Numbered from the stretch's first letter, positions 27,647 to 36,353 are shown. The stretch is 64,000 nucleotides of DNA from Candidatus Nitrospira nitrosa (GCF_001458735.1 NZ_CZQA01000013.1:116697-180696), one strand, 5' to 3'. A program made the numbers and translations. Notes: a model not told the origin generated them from the sequence alone.

Positions 27647-28099
27647 TTAGATTGATTGTTTGCTGAGCGACCGAATTGCAGACAATTCTTTCATCAGGGT
27701 TTTGAAACGCGCATGTCCAAGATCATGAACGACTGTTTCCTGTGCCTTCTTCCAATAGGGCAACGCCTTCATCAGCGTATCTCGACCCGCATCGGTCAAC
27801 TGAATCGATTTCGTACGTCCATCTTTACCAGGTCCGACTACAATGAACCCTCGAGTTTCGAGCACTCTCAGGTTCCGGGTTAACGTCGTTCTGTCTACAC
27901 CAAGACGATCTGCCGTTTCCGTGATTGGCAACTCACCTGCGAGGTGAGCAACTGTTAACAAGGAAAATTGTGTTCCCTGTATTCCGGAAGGTTCGAGGAC
28001 AGCGTCATAGAATCGGGTGATCGCACGCGCGGCTTTTCGCACGTTAAAACATGCGCAATCAGCACATTCGCTAAATTCTTCTGGGCATTGCGACTTCAT
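27647..28099 (-). CDS. MarR family transcriptional regulator
   Basis: 150 residues. A cysteine-rich N-terminus (CADCACFNVRKAARAITRFYD) is followed by the MarR winged helix: TQFSLLTVAHLAGELPITET, ADRLGVDRTTLTRNLRVLET and the wing GKDGRTKSIQLTDAGRD. The closely spaced cysteines are common in this subgroup and could allow redox or metal sensing; that is inference. It precedes the RND operon on the same strand. A palindrome overlaps its own -10 box, and related palindromes precede the RND gene, suggesting it represses both. Confidence 0.92.
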   Translation of the reverse strand: MKSQCPEEFSECADCACFNVRKAARAITRFYDAVLEPSGIQGTQFSLLTVAHLAGELPITETADRLGVDRTTLTRNLRVLETRGFIVVGPGKDGRTKSIQLTDAGRDTLMKALPYWKKAQETVVHDLGHARFKTLMKELSAIRSLSKQSI

Positions 28100-28103
28100 A
28101 CTG

Positions 28104-28136
28104 GTGTATGTACACTCTTTAGGCGGACCGTGTCAA
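28104..28136 (-). promoter_or_regulatory. MarR gene promoter with overlapping operator; probably leaderless mRNA
   Basis: On the minus strand TTGACA (28136-28131), an 18-bp spacer and TACATA (28112-28107) form a good sigma-70 promoter. The -10 is the centre of the palindrome GTGTATGTACAC (28104-28115). Transcription should start close to the ATG at 28099, and no Shine-Dalgarno is visible, so the message is probably leaderless and the site suits autorepression. Confidence 0.6.
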
Positions 28137-28148
28137 GGAGCATTTCGA

Positions 28149-28243
28149 ATGGTACGAGTGATCATAGCTGAGATCGTACGAATGGAACTGCTCCCCTGGC
28201 GGTATCAATCGAAACGGTGGCGACAGATACAGGTCATCAGATA
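28149..28243 (+). pseudogene. fragment of a second MATE transporter gene (3' end only)
   Basis: The plus strand reads LPWRYQSKRWRQIQVIR followed by a stop, against LLWRYQSERWRQIQVIR at the end of the MATE gene at 22794; preceding residues also align loosely. DNA identity is high over the last 55 bases. No upstream part of a transporter is present, so this is a remnant of a duplicated gene or of a recombination event around the RND/MarR cassette. Confidence 0.75.
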
Positions 28244-28677
28244 GTGGGCACACAGAAACGAGCTACTTTTTGCCAGGCAATCTGGCATGGTCCATCCTCT
28301 CTCAATTATGCCTATTCCCCTTTCCTCCACTCCGTTGATCGTCAAAGTCCTGCATGACGATTGAATAGACTACGCCTGAATACCTAATAGTAACGAGTGC
28401 ATGCGCGAGAAAGCTGCAAAGAAGGACAACCATGGGAACAGATGGACAACTGTGTCAGGGAGTGAATAAACCGCCGTTCATCATCCAGTGAACGCCTATC
28501 TCGCCGCATACCCCAACGCGATTGCCCATGTCCATTTCAGGTGGGAGAAAAAGGTATACACACCTCATGCTTGCCCCATGAGGGCCACGCCGGCAGTCAA
28601 AGGCCTTCGATCAAATATCGCTTCTAGCGGGCAAATCGCATCAGCTATCAAATAACAAGCGGCTGTCACGCTCTATT
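28244..28677. other. intergenic, no gene seen
   Basis: About 430 bp between the MATE fragment and the stop of the SulP gene. No open frame with a ribosome site and no clear hairpin were recognised. Confidence 0.4.
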
Positions 28678-30918
28678 CTATATCCTCACCTCGCCTAGTC
28701 CATCTTCTACTAAAAACTCGATGCCTCCTGTAGAAATGTCATACATCGCACCGATAATGGCAATGCGTCGTTCGCAAACCAAGTTGTCAATCGTCCGACT
28801 CTGTTGGCGTAGTTCCTTGACTACGCGCAGAACATTTTCTCTGGCAACAGCATCTGCGATCACTCCGGCATCAGGCGAAGCCGGTTTCACAGCCGGCTGA
28901 TTGGGAATACCTCCTACAGACCGCTGGATCTCGCTCACAATAGCATCTAAATGCTGACATCCTGTCGCGTTGGCAACCGTTAGGTGTGAGCCTATGAGTT
29001 TCACAGCGGCCGAGACCGCCCCACATCCGGTATGCCCTATCACGATCATGAGTTTTGCCCCTGCCACCGCACACCCGTATTCTGCACTCGCCAACACCTC
29101 TCGACTTGTGATGTTGCCCGCCACACGGATACTGAAAATGTCGCCCATGCCGAGATCGAAGATCAATTCCACAGGGGTACGTGAATCGATGCAACTGAGT
29201 GCGACGGCCAACGGATGTTGGGCCGCTGCCGTGGCCTGAACCTGGCGACTATAGTCTCGGGTCAGGCGACGACCGGTGCGGGCCCGCTCGTGACCGTCCT
29301 TCAGAATCTGCAGGACCTGCTGCGGTGTGATGGCCTGTTGAAGTTCACGGGTCGAGTAATCCACATAGTGAATCTGGTCCTCAAAGTGATACTCACTCCG
29401 AAACCCGACGAGACTCACCTCGACACCGTGGGCTGGTCCGGCTTGATCTTTAAAGTCTCGAATCAAGTCCAGCACATCCGGATCAATATAATCCGTGCTT
29501 CGCGCATCAAGAAGTACACGGCCATTCCTGGATACATCATTCAACGCTTTGGCAAGAGCGGCGCGATTCAGGACACTTACCTGGTTGGCCAGTTCGATAT
29601 GCACGACGTCACCACCAAGATGCCTCTCGACCAACCGATGCACTGGGCGACGCATGTTGCTATTAAGAATAAACCCAATGGCCACGATCAGCCCAATCAC
29701 GATGCCGATCAAAAGATCAGTGAACACGATAGCAGTCACGGTTGCCGCAAACGGAATAAACTGGTATCGGCCCTCGCTCCACATTTGCTTGATGAGAGCT
29801 GGGCTGGCCAGTTTAATACCGGTCACTAACAAAATAGCCGCTAGGCAGGATAAAGGAATGGTATTCAACCAGGTCGGAATGAGCGGAACACTGGCGAGAA
29901 GCAGGATGCCGTGGATGATTGCAGCCAGCTTTGTTTGGCCGTCCGCATTCACATTCACCGAACTCCGGATGATCACGGAGGTGATTGGGAGCCCGCCGAT
30001 CAATCCGCACACCACATTCCCGATGCCTTGCGCACACAGCTCTTGGTTCGGCGGTGATGTGCCTTGGCGTGGATCAATCCGGTCAACGGCCTTGAGATTC
30101 AGCAAGGTTTCAAGAGAGGCCACAAGAGCCAGCGTCATCCCCGCGGTATAGACTGCCGGATTCATCCATTGCGAGAAGTCTGGTCGAGGAAGCAGTCCGA
30201 ACAGCTCAGCAAGGTTGCCCGCCACCGGCACCTGCACCAGATGGCTTGGCTTGATGATCCATGGCTCGCCGAGATGTTCGAACCACAATCCGCCCCCAAT
30301 ACCGAATAAGACCACGGCGACAGGAGCGGGAAAGAGAGACGTCTTCAACGGCTTCCAATTGTCCCAGAGGAGGAGCAGTGCCACGGACAACAGACCAACA
30401 ACGGCAGCCCCCAGCTGAAAATATCCGAACATGCGGAAGAGTTCGGAAAACGTCGTTTCGAGATCCGGCTGGGAGAAGGACAGGTCTCCTTCCGGATCGG
30501 CGTCATGCCCGACGAGGTGGGGAATCTGTTTAAGGATGATGATCACGCCGATCGCGGCCAACAACCCTTTGATGACACTGGAGGGGAAGAATTCAGAGAT
30601 GAACCCTCCTCTGGCGACGCCGAGACTAATTTGGATCATCCCGGCAAGGATCAGAGCCATCAGAAAGGCGGAGAACGAACCGAGTGAGAGGATTTGCGAG
30701 GCCACGACCGCCGACAGTCCCGCAGCCGGGCCGCTCACACTGGTATGGGATCCACTGAGGAGTCCCACCACAGTCCCGCCGACGATTCCGGCCACCAATC
30801 CTGACATTAATGGAGCACCGGAAGCCAAGGCGATCCCCAGGCAGAGCGGTAGCGCCACAACGAACACCACAAGACCTGCCTTCGCATCGGCCAGGACGGT
30901 AGAGACCGTACTACTCAT
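28678..30918 (-). CDS. SulP anion transporter - STAS - beta-carbonic anhydrase fusion
   Basis: 746 residues in three parts. Residues about 1-420 are a SulP transporter (GLVVFVVALPLCLGIALASG, SHTSVSGPAAGLSAVVASQI, GLIGGLPITSVIIRSSVNVN). About 430-530 is a STAS-like domain (LLDARSTDYIDPDVLDLIRD). The C-terminal part is a beta-class carbonic anhydrase with zinc motifs SCIDSRTP near residue 573 and GHTGCGAV near 629. Such fusions are taken to import bicarbonate and interconvert it with CO2 at the membrane; for an autotroph this would feed carbon fixation or carboxylases. GAGG precedes the start. All zinc ligands (Cys, Asp, His, Cys) are present, so the enzyme part should be active. Confidence 0.93.
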   Translation of the reverse strand: MSSTVSTVLADAKAGLVVFVVALPLCLGIALASGAPLMSGLVAGIVGGTVVGLLSGSHTSVSGPAAGLSAVVASQILSLGSFSAFLMALILAGMIQISLGVARGGFISEFFPSSVIKGLLAAIGVIIILKQIPHLVGHDADPEGDLSFSQPDLETTFSELFRMFGYFQLGAAVVGLLSVALLLLWDNWKPLKTSLFPAPVAVVLFGIGGGLWFEHLGEPWIIKPSHLVQVPVAGNLAELFGLLPRPDFSQWMNPAVYTAGMTLALVASLETLLNLKAVDRIDPRQGTSPPNQELCAQGIGNVVCGLIGGLPITSVIIRSSVNVNADGQTKLAAIIHGILLLASVPLIPTWLNTIPLSCLAAILLVTGIKLASPALIKQMWSEGRYQFIPFAATVTAIVFTDLLIGIVIGLIVAIGFILNSNMRRPVHRLVERHLGGDVVHIELANQVSVLNRAALAKALNDVSRNGRVLLDARSTDYIDPDVLDLIRDFKDQAGPAHGVEVSLVGFRSEYHFEDQIHYVDYSTRELQQAITPQQVLQILKDGHERARTGRRLTRDYSRQVQATAAAQHPLAVALSCIDSRTPVELIFDLGMGDIFSIRVAGNITSREVLASAEYGCAVAGAKLMIVIGHTGCGAVSAAVKLIGSHLTVANATGCQHLDAIVSEIQRSVGGIPNQPAVKPASPDAGVIADAVARENVLRVVKELRQQSRTIDNLVCERRIAIIGAMYDISTGGIEFLVEDGLGEVRI

Positions 30919-31028
30919 CGGTGATTCCTCAACCTATTTACTCGCTGTAACGAGGCGTTCCGTTATTACAAATGCCATCGCCAGCCAGAAGACCCTGACT
31001 GGCGATGTGGGGACGGCCTGTTGGATTC

Positions 31029-31637
31029 CTAGAACCTGCCGGCACCTCGGGTAGGAAACTGTTTTCTGACCACGCTCTTCACAGGTGTTTCAAGTGGAGC
31101 GACCAGAGTGGGACAGCCCTCTGCCCCGTATGTCTCGCCCATATCCTCGGCAGCGATTCCTTTCTCATGACTGACCTGTCGTGTCATCCATCCCGTAAAG
31201 AACCCTGTTTGCATCTCAAGATCCAGGGTACCCAGTGCCGTACATGCTCGTGGCCGAATGGTAAAGGCGGTCGGCAACACAGTGTGCCAAATGCCTCGTG
31301 TACCTGCCAAACTGATGTCGGTGACACGATAGGAACCGACTGGGAGTTGCACCGCGAACGGGCCATCAAGCGGAAGATGCCCGATCATCAAGCGAGTCCC
31401 CGTCGCTTCATCTTCAACCCACCATTTCATCTCTTTCGGCCAACTCAACCCTTCCGATGGTGACTTTCCATCCCGAGTGAGGTGAATCTTACCCAGTAAC
31501 AGTCCGTGATCTTCGTCCGGGATCGCAATCTGTGATGTTGGGAGCGGAACCCTGAGGCCTGCACACCCCAGCGTCACACTGATAGCCCAGATGGAGAGAC
31601 CGATAACGAAACTATGATAACGCGTATTCCTGTTCAT
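31029..31637 (-). CDS. hypothetical lipoprotein, paralogue of the next gene
   Basis: 202 residues with a lipoprotein signal ending VTLGC. Conserved blocks shared with the upstream neighbour are YG/HGLLLGK, WPKEMKWWVED, PFAVQLPVGSYRVTDI, GIWHTVLPTAFTIRP, LGTLDLEMQTGFFTGWMTRQ and a C-terminal Cys. The LPVGSYRV block looks like one strand of a carboxypeptidase-regulatory-like beta sandwich. No named family is recognised. AAAGG precedes the start with long spacing. It lies 13 bp after its paralogue, forming a tandem duplicated pair. Confidence 0.75.
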   Translation of the reverse strand: MNRNTRYHSFVIGLSIWAISVTLGCAGLRVPLPTSQIAIPDEDHGLLLGKIHLTRDGKSPSEGLSWPKEMKWWVEDEATGTRLMIGHLPLDGPFAVQLPVGSYRVTDISLAGTRGIWHTVLPTAFTIRPRACTALGTLDLEMQTGFFTGWMTRQVSHEKGIAAEDMGETYGAEGCPTLVAPLETPVKSVVRKQFPTRGAGRF

Positions 31638-31650
31638 GAGATTGGCCCTT

Positions 31651-32262
31651 TCATTCCTGCGCCTCTGATCGGTCCAGTCTGACTGGTTGCTTCACCGATG
31701 ACGTCAGCGGAGCCTTGGAGATCAAACAACGATTTCCTCCGATCAGTTGATCATGATTCGCACGACTGAATTCCTGCTCATGAAGCACATGGCGCGAAAT
31801 CCATCCAGTCACAAACCCCACTCGCATCTGAAGCATTGAGGTTCCTAGCGAGGTACATTCCCATGGCCGTATCTCAAAGGCCGTGGGCAGGACGCCGTGC
31901 CAAAACCCCTCAGGGCTAGGGAACCTCATGGTTGTCACACGGTAGGATCCGACTGGAAGCCTCACGACAAATGGGCCATGCGTGGGCACAAGTATTGTGA
32001 GAAACCGTTTGCCCTCAGTGACTTCTTCAATGTGCCATTCCATCTCCTTCGAGTGAGTAAATTCCGGGGCGTGACCTTGCCCATTATGGCTGACGTTCGT
32101 GACGATGTGATGTGTTCCAAGCAACACACCGTAATCGTCATCCGCTTGCACCCTCTCCAAAGCTGAGTGCGGAACGACGACGGCTGTAGAACCAAACGAC
32201 AAATCGGCTTGCAAGGTCAACAGAACTACGAGGTACATAGACCGACATACCGAGCAATTCAT
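31651..32262 (-). CDS. hypothetical exported protein, paralogue of the following gene
   Basis: 203 residues from ATG 32262, which has AAGGAG six bases upstream; the frame extends upstream to 32352 without support. A signal sequence (SMYLVVLLTLQADLSFG) is followed by the same blocks as its tandem partner: YGVLLGTHHIV, KEMEWHIEE, PFVVRLPVGSYRVTTM, GFWHGVLPTAFEIRPWEC and GFVTGWISR. It is not a lipoprotein, unlike its partner. Function unknown; probably periplasmic. Confidence 0.75.
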   Translation of the reverse strand: MNCSVCRSMYLVVLLTLQADLSFGSTAVVVPHSALERVQADDDYGVLLGTHHIVTNVSHNGQGHAPEFTHSKEMEWHIEEVTEGKRFLTILVPTHGPFVVRLPVGSYRVTTMRFPSPEGFWHGVLPTAFEIRPWECTSLGTSMLQMRVGFVTGWISRHVLHEQEFSRANHDQLIGGNRCLISKAPLTSSVKQPVRLDRSEAQE

Positions 32263-32463
32263 GACACGCTCCTTCTCTATAAAAACACTCCACCTCATTC
32301 TGAACGATAGACGGCATACCAACTTCCCGCTGGTAGCCGAATGGTCATTCAAACTCTCTGGTCATTTTGACACGCAACGAATTCATCGCTACGTGAATGC
32401 CATCAGAACGGGACGCATCACGCAGAATGTCTCGACGTTGTCGTGTTGAGTGAACGCGACGTA

Positions 32464-32763
32464 CTAGAGAGAAGGAGGATGGAAGAGGGATGTCGTCAAA
32501 ATCGGTAACCGTCGCACCGGATGAGATTCAGTGACCATAGTAAGAAGTCTCGGCCGCTCCGACTCAAGCGAGGGAGACACGGTCGTATGATCTTCCGAGA
32601 CAGGCTCCACCTTCACGAGCGCATCGGAGCTCAGCAGATCCACGAACGTGGCTGGGACTCCAAGCATCTGTATGACTACGCAGACGCAGAGCAATAGGAC
32701 AAAGCCGCCCACTGCGCTTACGCGGCATGGGAAGCGCAATGTCATTCGGTTCATTGAACTCAT
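32464..32763 (-). CDS. small single-TM protein, FHPP family copy 1
   Basis: 99 residues: a short basic N-terminus, one membrane span (VGGFVLLLCVCVVIQMLGVP), a 50-residue polar tail with DLLSSDALVKVEPVSEDHTT, and the C-terminal block LPILTTSLFHPPSL. Two further copies occur in the window (36525 and 42392). No Shine-Dalgarno is evident and no domain is known. Conservation across three separate copies is the evidence that it is a real gene. Confidence 0.7.
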   Translation of the reverse strand: MSSMNRMTLRFPCRVSAVGGFVLLLCVCVVIQMLGVPATFVDLLSSDALVKVEPVSEDHTTVSPSLESERPRLLTMVTESHPVRRLPILTTSLFHPPSL

Positions 32764-32866
32764 ACGATCAATCTACCATATGAGCAACACACTGTCATGT
32801 CCACACTCGGTACGATCTTAGTGAACAAACAGTCTCTTCCTGACAACAATCCTGACACATATCCAG

Positions 32867-33628
32867 TCATGGCAGGTCAGCTCTTCTCATATCACTGGTG
32901 TGGATGCCGGGTGAAGACTGTACTGCATTTCCTAGCACCTGATTGATCGTCAACCCCCTGCACCATGATCGAAAACACCACAACGGCGTATGTGATCGTC
33001 ACAAGGGCATCACGGGAGAGACTCGGTGGTAGGGAAAGAGCCAACGCAACGGAAATTCCGCCGCGCAGGCCGCCCCAGGTCAGGATCGTTACCGTGCGGG
33101 CAGCAAACTCCCGGACGAGGCTGAACAGCCTGATCTGGAGCACGACACTCAGCCAGCGTGCTCCCAATACCAGCGGAATAGCCACAAGTCCGGCAAGGAG
33201 ATACGGTTGCTTAAAACTCAACACAAGCACTTCCAATCCGATCAGGACAAACAAGACGGCATTCAACATCTCATCCAGCAGTTCCCAAAAATTATCGAGA
33301 TGTTCCCGCGTCGTCTCCGACATGGCCCATTGCCGTCCGTAGTTTCCGATGAGCAGCCCTACCACCACGACGGCAATCGGGCCGGACGTATGCAGCAAAT
33401 CCGCCAATCCGAAGCTGCCCATAACCAACGCGAGCGTAATAAGAATTTCAACCTGATAGCTATCCACGGAACGGAGCATCCGATACGCGAGATAGCCGAG
33501 AACCAATCCCAAGGCTGCGCCGCCCAGTGCTTCTTCCGCAAAAAGGGCCAGCACATCCGTCACGTGAACCGTTTCTTTCGGAAGGAGATTCAACACGATG
33601 AGAAAAATCACCACACCGACTCCGTCAT
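32867..33628 (-). pseudogene. Na+/H+ antiporter (CPA1), C-terminal part, cut off by IS630 and frameshifted
   Basis: Continues the antiporter begun at 34725-35239 beyond the IS630 insertion: NDGVGVVIFLIVLNLLPKET, AVVVVGLLIGNYGR and WGGLRGGISVALALSLP are hallmark CPA1/NhaP segments. A second lesion lies at 32954-32958, a run of five C on the plus strand. One extra base shifts the frame at VVVFSIMVQG; removing it restores LTINQVLGNAVQS and an end at 32867. In the present frame translation ends at 32892 after an unrelated tail. Confidence 0.9.
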
Positions 33629-33630
33629 TA

Positions 33631-34722
33631 CTCATCAGTTAGTAATATAGACAACAGTCTGTGGATATGCGACACTCGGCGTTACGATGAAACGCGATGG
33701 CCGCACGCTCGATCACCGGACCTTGGAGACGATTCGCACCATGGCCGTGGCGCGAGTGCGCGACGGCGAACGGCCGAGCACGGTCATCGCGAGCTACGGG
33801 TTTCATCGCTGCACCATTTACCGCTGGCTCAAGACGGCCCGGCGGCGTGGCCAGGGTCTGAAAGCGTTGGCGGCTCGGCCAGCAACGGGGCGTCCCCGGA
33901 CATTGACGGCAGGACAGGAGCGGCAGATGTTTCGCTGGATCAACGGCAAGAATCCGATGCAGTACGGATTTGACTTTGGGTTGTGGACGCGCCAGATCGT
34001 GCGTGATTTGATCGCCCAGCGTTTCGGCGTGCGCCTGAGCCTGGCGTCGGTCGGAGCGGTGTTGGCACGCCAGGGGCTGACACCGCAGAAGCCGTTGCAG
34101 CGTGCCTACCAGCGCGATCCTGCCGCGATTGCGCGCTGGCAACGCGAAACGTATCCAGCGATCGTGCGCCGCGCCAAGCGGGACCAGGCCGAGATCTATT
34201 TCTGGGATGAGTCAGGCTTTCGGGCCGATGCCGTACAGGGCAGGACCTGGGGAGCCAAGGGTCAAACCCCGGTGGTATCGGTCCCCGGTCAGCGTCAGAG
34301 CATCAGCGCCGCCTCAGCAATCACGACCAAGGGGGCCTTCTGGGTTGAGACCTATACGGGCGGGCTGACGGGCGAGCAGCTCGTGACCTTGCTGCGCCGG
34401 ATGCTGCGTGGCCGCCGCAAGCCCTTGCATCTGATCCTGGATGGGTTGCCAGCGCACAAGACCAAAGCCGTTACCCAGTATATCGCAGACCTCGCCGGCA
34501 AACTGACCCTGCATTATCTGCCCGGATATGCCCCGGACCTCAATCCCGATGAACTGGTCTGGAGTTATGCAAAGCGAACCGGGACGGCGCGGCGGCCGCT
34601 TCGGAAGGGGGAGACTCTCGATGCGCAGGTGACCCGGCAGTTGATGGAGATTGGTCGCCGCCCCGCTCTGGTGCGATCCTTCTTCCACCACCCGAGTGTG
34701 GCCTATATTTCTGACTTCTGAG
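33631..34722 (+). mobile_element. complete IS630-family insertion sequence
   Basis: 1092 bp bounded by TA on both sides (33629-33630 and 34723-34724), the target duplication typical of this family. Terminal inverted repeats start CTCATCAGTTAGTAATATAG and, from the other end, CTCAGAAGTCAGAAATATAG. It sits inside the antiporter gene. Removing it with one TA rejoins GESLF to NDGVGVV in frame, so the insertion site is certain. Confidence 0.95.
33687..34721 (+). CDS. IS630-family transposase
   Basis: 344 residues, apparently intact. The N-terminal helix-turn-helix part has VIASYGFHRCTIYRWLKTAR; the second DNA-binding part has LSLASVGAVLARQGLTPQKP. The DDE catalytic core shows EIYFWDESGF, LHLILDGLPAHKT and YAPDLNPDELVW. 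The stop codon lies at the very end of the element, inside the right inverted repeat. Intact ends and intact gene suggest recent activity. Confidence 0.95.
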   Translation: MKRDGRTLDHRTLETIRTMAVARVRDGERPSTVIASYGFHRCTIYRWLKTARRRGQGLKALAARPATGRPRTLTAGQERQMFRWINGKNPMQYGFDFGLWTRQIVRDLIAQRFGVRLSLASVGAVLARQGLTPQKPLQRAYQRDPAAIARWQRETYPAIVRRAKRDQAEIYFWDESGFRADAVQGRTWGAKGQTPVVSVPGQRQSISAASAITTKGAFWVETYTGGLTGEQLVTLLRRMLRGRRKPLHLILDGLPAHKTKAVTQYIADLAGKLTLHYLPGYAPDLNPDELVWSYAKRTGTARRPLRKGETLDAQVTRQLMEIGRRPALVRSFFHHPSVAYISDF

Positions 34723-34724
34723 TA

Positions 34725-35239
34725 AAGAGCGACTCCCCGACAATTTTCATTTCCAACGCCTTGGGAAGGCGAGCCTGTCGAAGCACTCCCATGACGGCAA
34801 TGGGATCAGTGGGCGAGATCAGGGCACCGAACAACAGACAATAGAGCAACGGCAGTGATAAACCAACCAAATCGAATAGCACATAGCCGAGCAAGCCAGT
34901 GACTACGCTGGACAAGATCGTCCCCACGACGGCTAAGGTCCCGATGACCCATTTGAGATCGAGCAGCTCATCGAGTTTCACATGCAAGGCACCGGCAAAC
35001 AGCAGAAAACCAAGCAAGCCATGCATCAGTGCCTCGTTGAAATCAATCGCACCGATGAAACGCTGTGCTTCAGCCTCAATGCCAAAACCTAATTTCCCCA
35101 GTGCCAGCAAGATGAGCGAAAATCCCAGTGCCACAGCCATGAGTCCGATCGTAATCGGCAACTTCAGCAGCCGGTGATTCACATAACTGAACAGGGCTGC
35201 CAGACAGATCAGAATCGTCAGCGTATGGATCAACGCCAT
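34725..35239 (-). pseudogene. Na+/H+ antiporter (CPA1), N-terminal part, disrupted by IS630
   Basis: About 172 codons of the antiporter up to the insertion: LLKLPITIGLMAVALGFSLI, GLLGFLLFAGALHVKLDELL and the CPA1 core LLFGALISPTDPIAVMGVLR, then EMKIVGESLF where the IS begins. The truncated product reads a few IS-encoded residues before stopping. Both ion-binding parts needed for function are separated, so the gene should be inactive. Confidence 0.92.
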
Positions 35240-35399
35240 GCGGGTTGCACCTCGTCTACCTTCGAACCGGATATTACTCGAAACTGATCCATCCGACGCA
35301 GCATTCGGTGACTCGTTCCGCTCATTGCAGTCTCATCAGTTGACATGCGTTCAATGTGAGGGAACGGTTCGCTTGATGGCCTTGGACTGCCCCACGTCG

Positions 35400-35741
35400 T
35401 CAATTCCGCCTCTGAATCCGCCTTGCCTTCACCGTTTGCTCCTCCACATCAATAGCCGCCCCTGTCTGGGCATCAATGTGGATCTTCATCACCTGTTTCT
35501 CCGGCGTGACGACTTCGACCTCCCAAATCAACTGATCATGCTTCTGTTCTAACTTGGCTTCGATCACTGCACCTGTTACTTTTTCAGACGCGGTCGTGAT
35601 AGCCTCGACTATCGAAACCTTCGCTGAGGCCGACTTCTCAGCTTTATTGGGCTCCGCCAGCACTTGATCGATCAGGGGCACGAGTCCGGCTCCTACCACG
35701 AGCACGATCCACCTAATCCTTGTAAACAATCCCTTGCACAT
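35400..35741 (-). CDS. PepSY-domain exported protein
   Basis: 113 residues from ATG 35741 with GGAG six bases upstream. A signal peptide (WIVLVVGAGLVPLIDQVLA) is followed by one PepSY domain: VSIVEAITTASEKVTGAVIE, LIWEVEVVTPEKQVMKIHID and TGAAIDVEE. PepSY proteins are small periplasmic modules, often regulatory or inhibitory to proteases. The partner is unknown. Confidence 0.85.
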   Translation of the reverse strand: MCKGLFTRIRWIVLVVGAGLVPLIDQVLAEPNKAEKSASAKVSIVEAITTASEKVTGAVIEAKLEQKHDQLIWEVEVVTPEKQVMKIHIDAQTGAAIDVEEQTVKARRIQRRN

Positions 35742-35770
35742 CACTTTCTCCGTAACCTCACCGTGAAGTC

Positions 35771-35968
35771 CTACGCCCGCCGCTCACGCAATGTTTGTCT
35801 CGTCCTCTCGACATAGTCTCGACGCATCGTATCAATCTCCTTCGGGCTAATCCTCACAAGGTAGCCGCATCCGGAATCGGGGCCGATATATATCGACCCA
35901 AGTAGTGGCGCGCGGAAAAAGACAAAGTTGGCAATCTCCGCTTCGAAGTACTTCGTGCTGAATCGCAT
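35771..35968 (-). CDS. hypothetical small protein
   Basis: About 65 residues from ATG 35968; GGAGG lies very close (about 3 bases), and a TTG at 35989 is an alternative. The sequence (RFSTKYFEAEIANFVFFR, GPDSGCGYLVRISPKEID, YVERTRQTLRERR) is protein-like with a basic helical end, but matches no family I recognise. It lies directly upstream of the PepSY gene on the same strand. Confidence 0.5.
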   Translation of the reverse strand: MRFSTKYFEAEIANFVFFRAPLLGSIYIGPDSGCGYLVRISPKEIDTMRRDYVERTRQTLRERRA

Positions 35969-36140
35969 AGACCTCCAATCCTTCGTCAAATCCAGTTCTA
36001 CTGCCTGTACAGTCTCGTGTCGGTGGCCGTATAACGCCTTCTGCCCTACACAGCGCCCGTTGTTGTCATCGTCGGTTCATCGGCAAGCTCAATTCGTTGC
36101 CCTCACCATTCGTGAAATGGCTGAGCCCCAATGATTCCGT

Positions 36141-36353
36141 TTATCGGATGCGGGCAATTGGAGTTTTAATAATCTCGGTGCTCCGACCGACCTCCTCCAT
36201 AACGAAATTGAGCAAGGCTTCCTCGACCAGCCTCTTCTCAGTTCCAATCCCGACGCGCCGACTCACAATCTGTCTGTACGCTCCATACGTGGCAACTGCC
36301 ATGGACACATTCAGCATGCCCAGCAACACTACCCACAGCACTCCATTTCCCAA
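36141..36353 (-). CDS. hypothetical small membrane protein
   Basis: 70 residues with one N-terminal membrane span (VLWVVLLGMLNVSMAVATYG) and a charged helical cytoplasmic or periplasmic tail (RLVEEALLNFVMEEVGRSTE). No Shine-Dalgarno is clear. No family is recognised. Support comes from the clean membrane-anchor architecture and the setting among other small envelope proteins. Confidence 0.45.
   Translation of the reverse strand: MGNGVLWVVLLGMLNVSMAVATYGAYRQIVSRRVGIGTEKRLVEEALLNFVMEEVGRSTEIIKTPIARIR

Noticed and set aside
29215..30151. Two overlapping plus-strand frames inside the SulP fusion gene
   Set aside because: They mirror the codons of the SulP/STAS region and show no protein-like domain.
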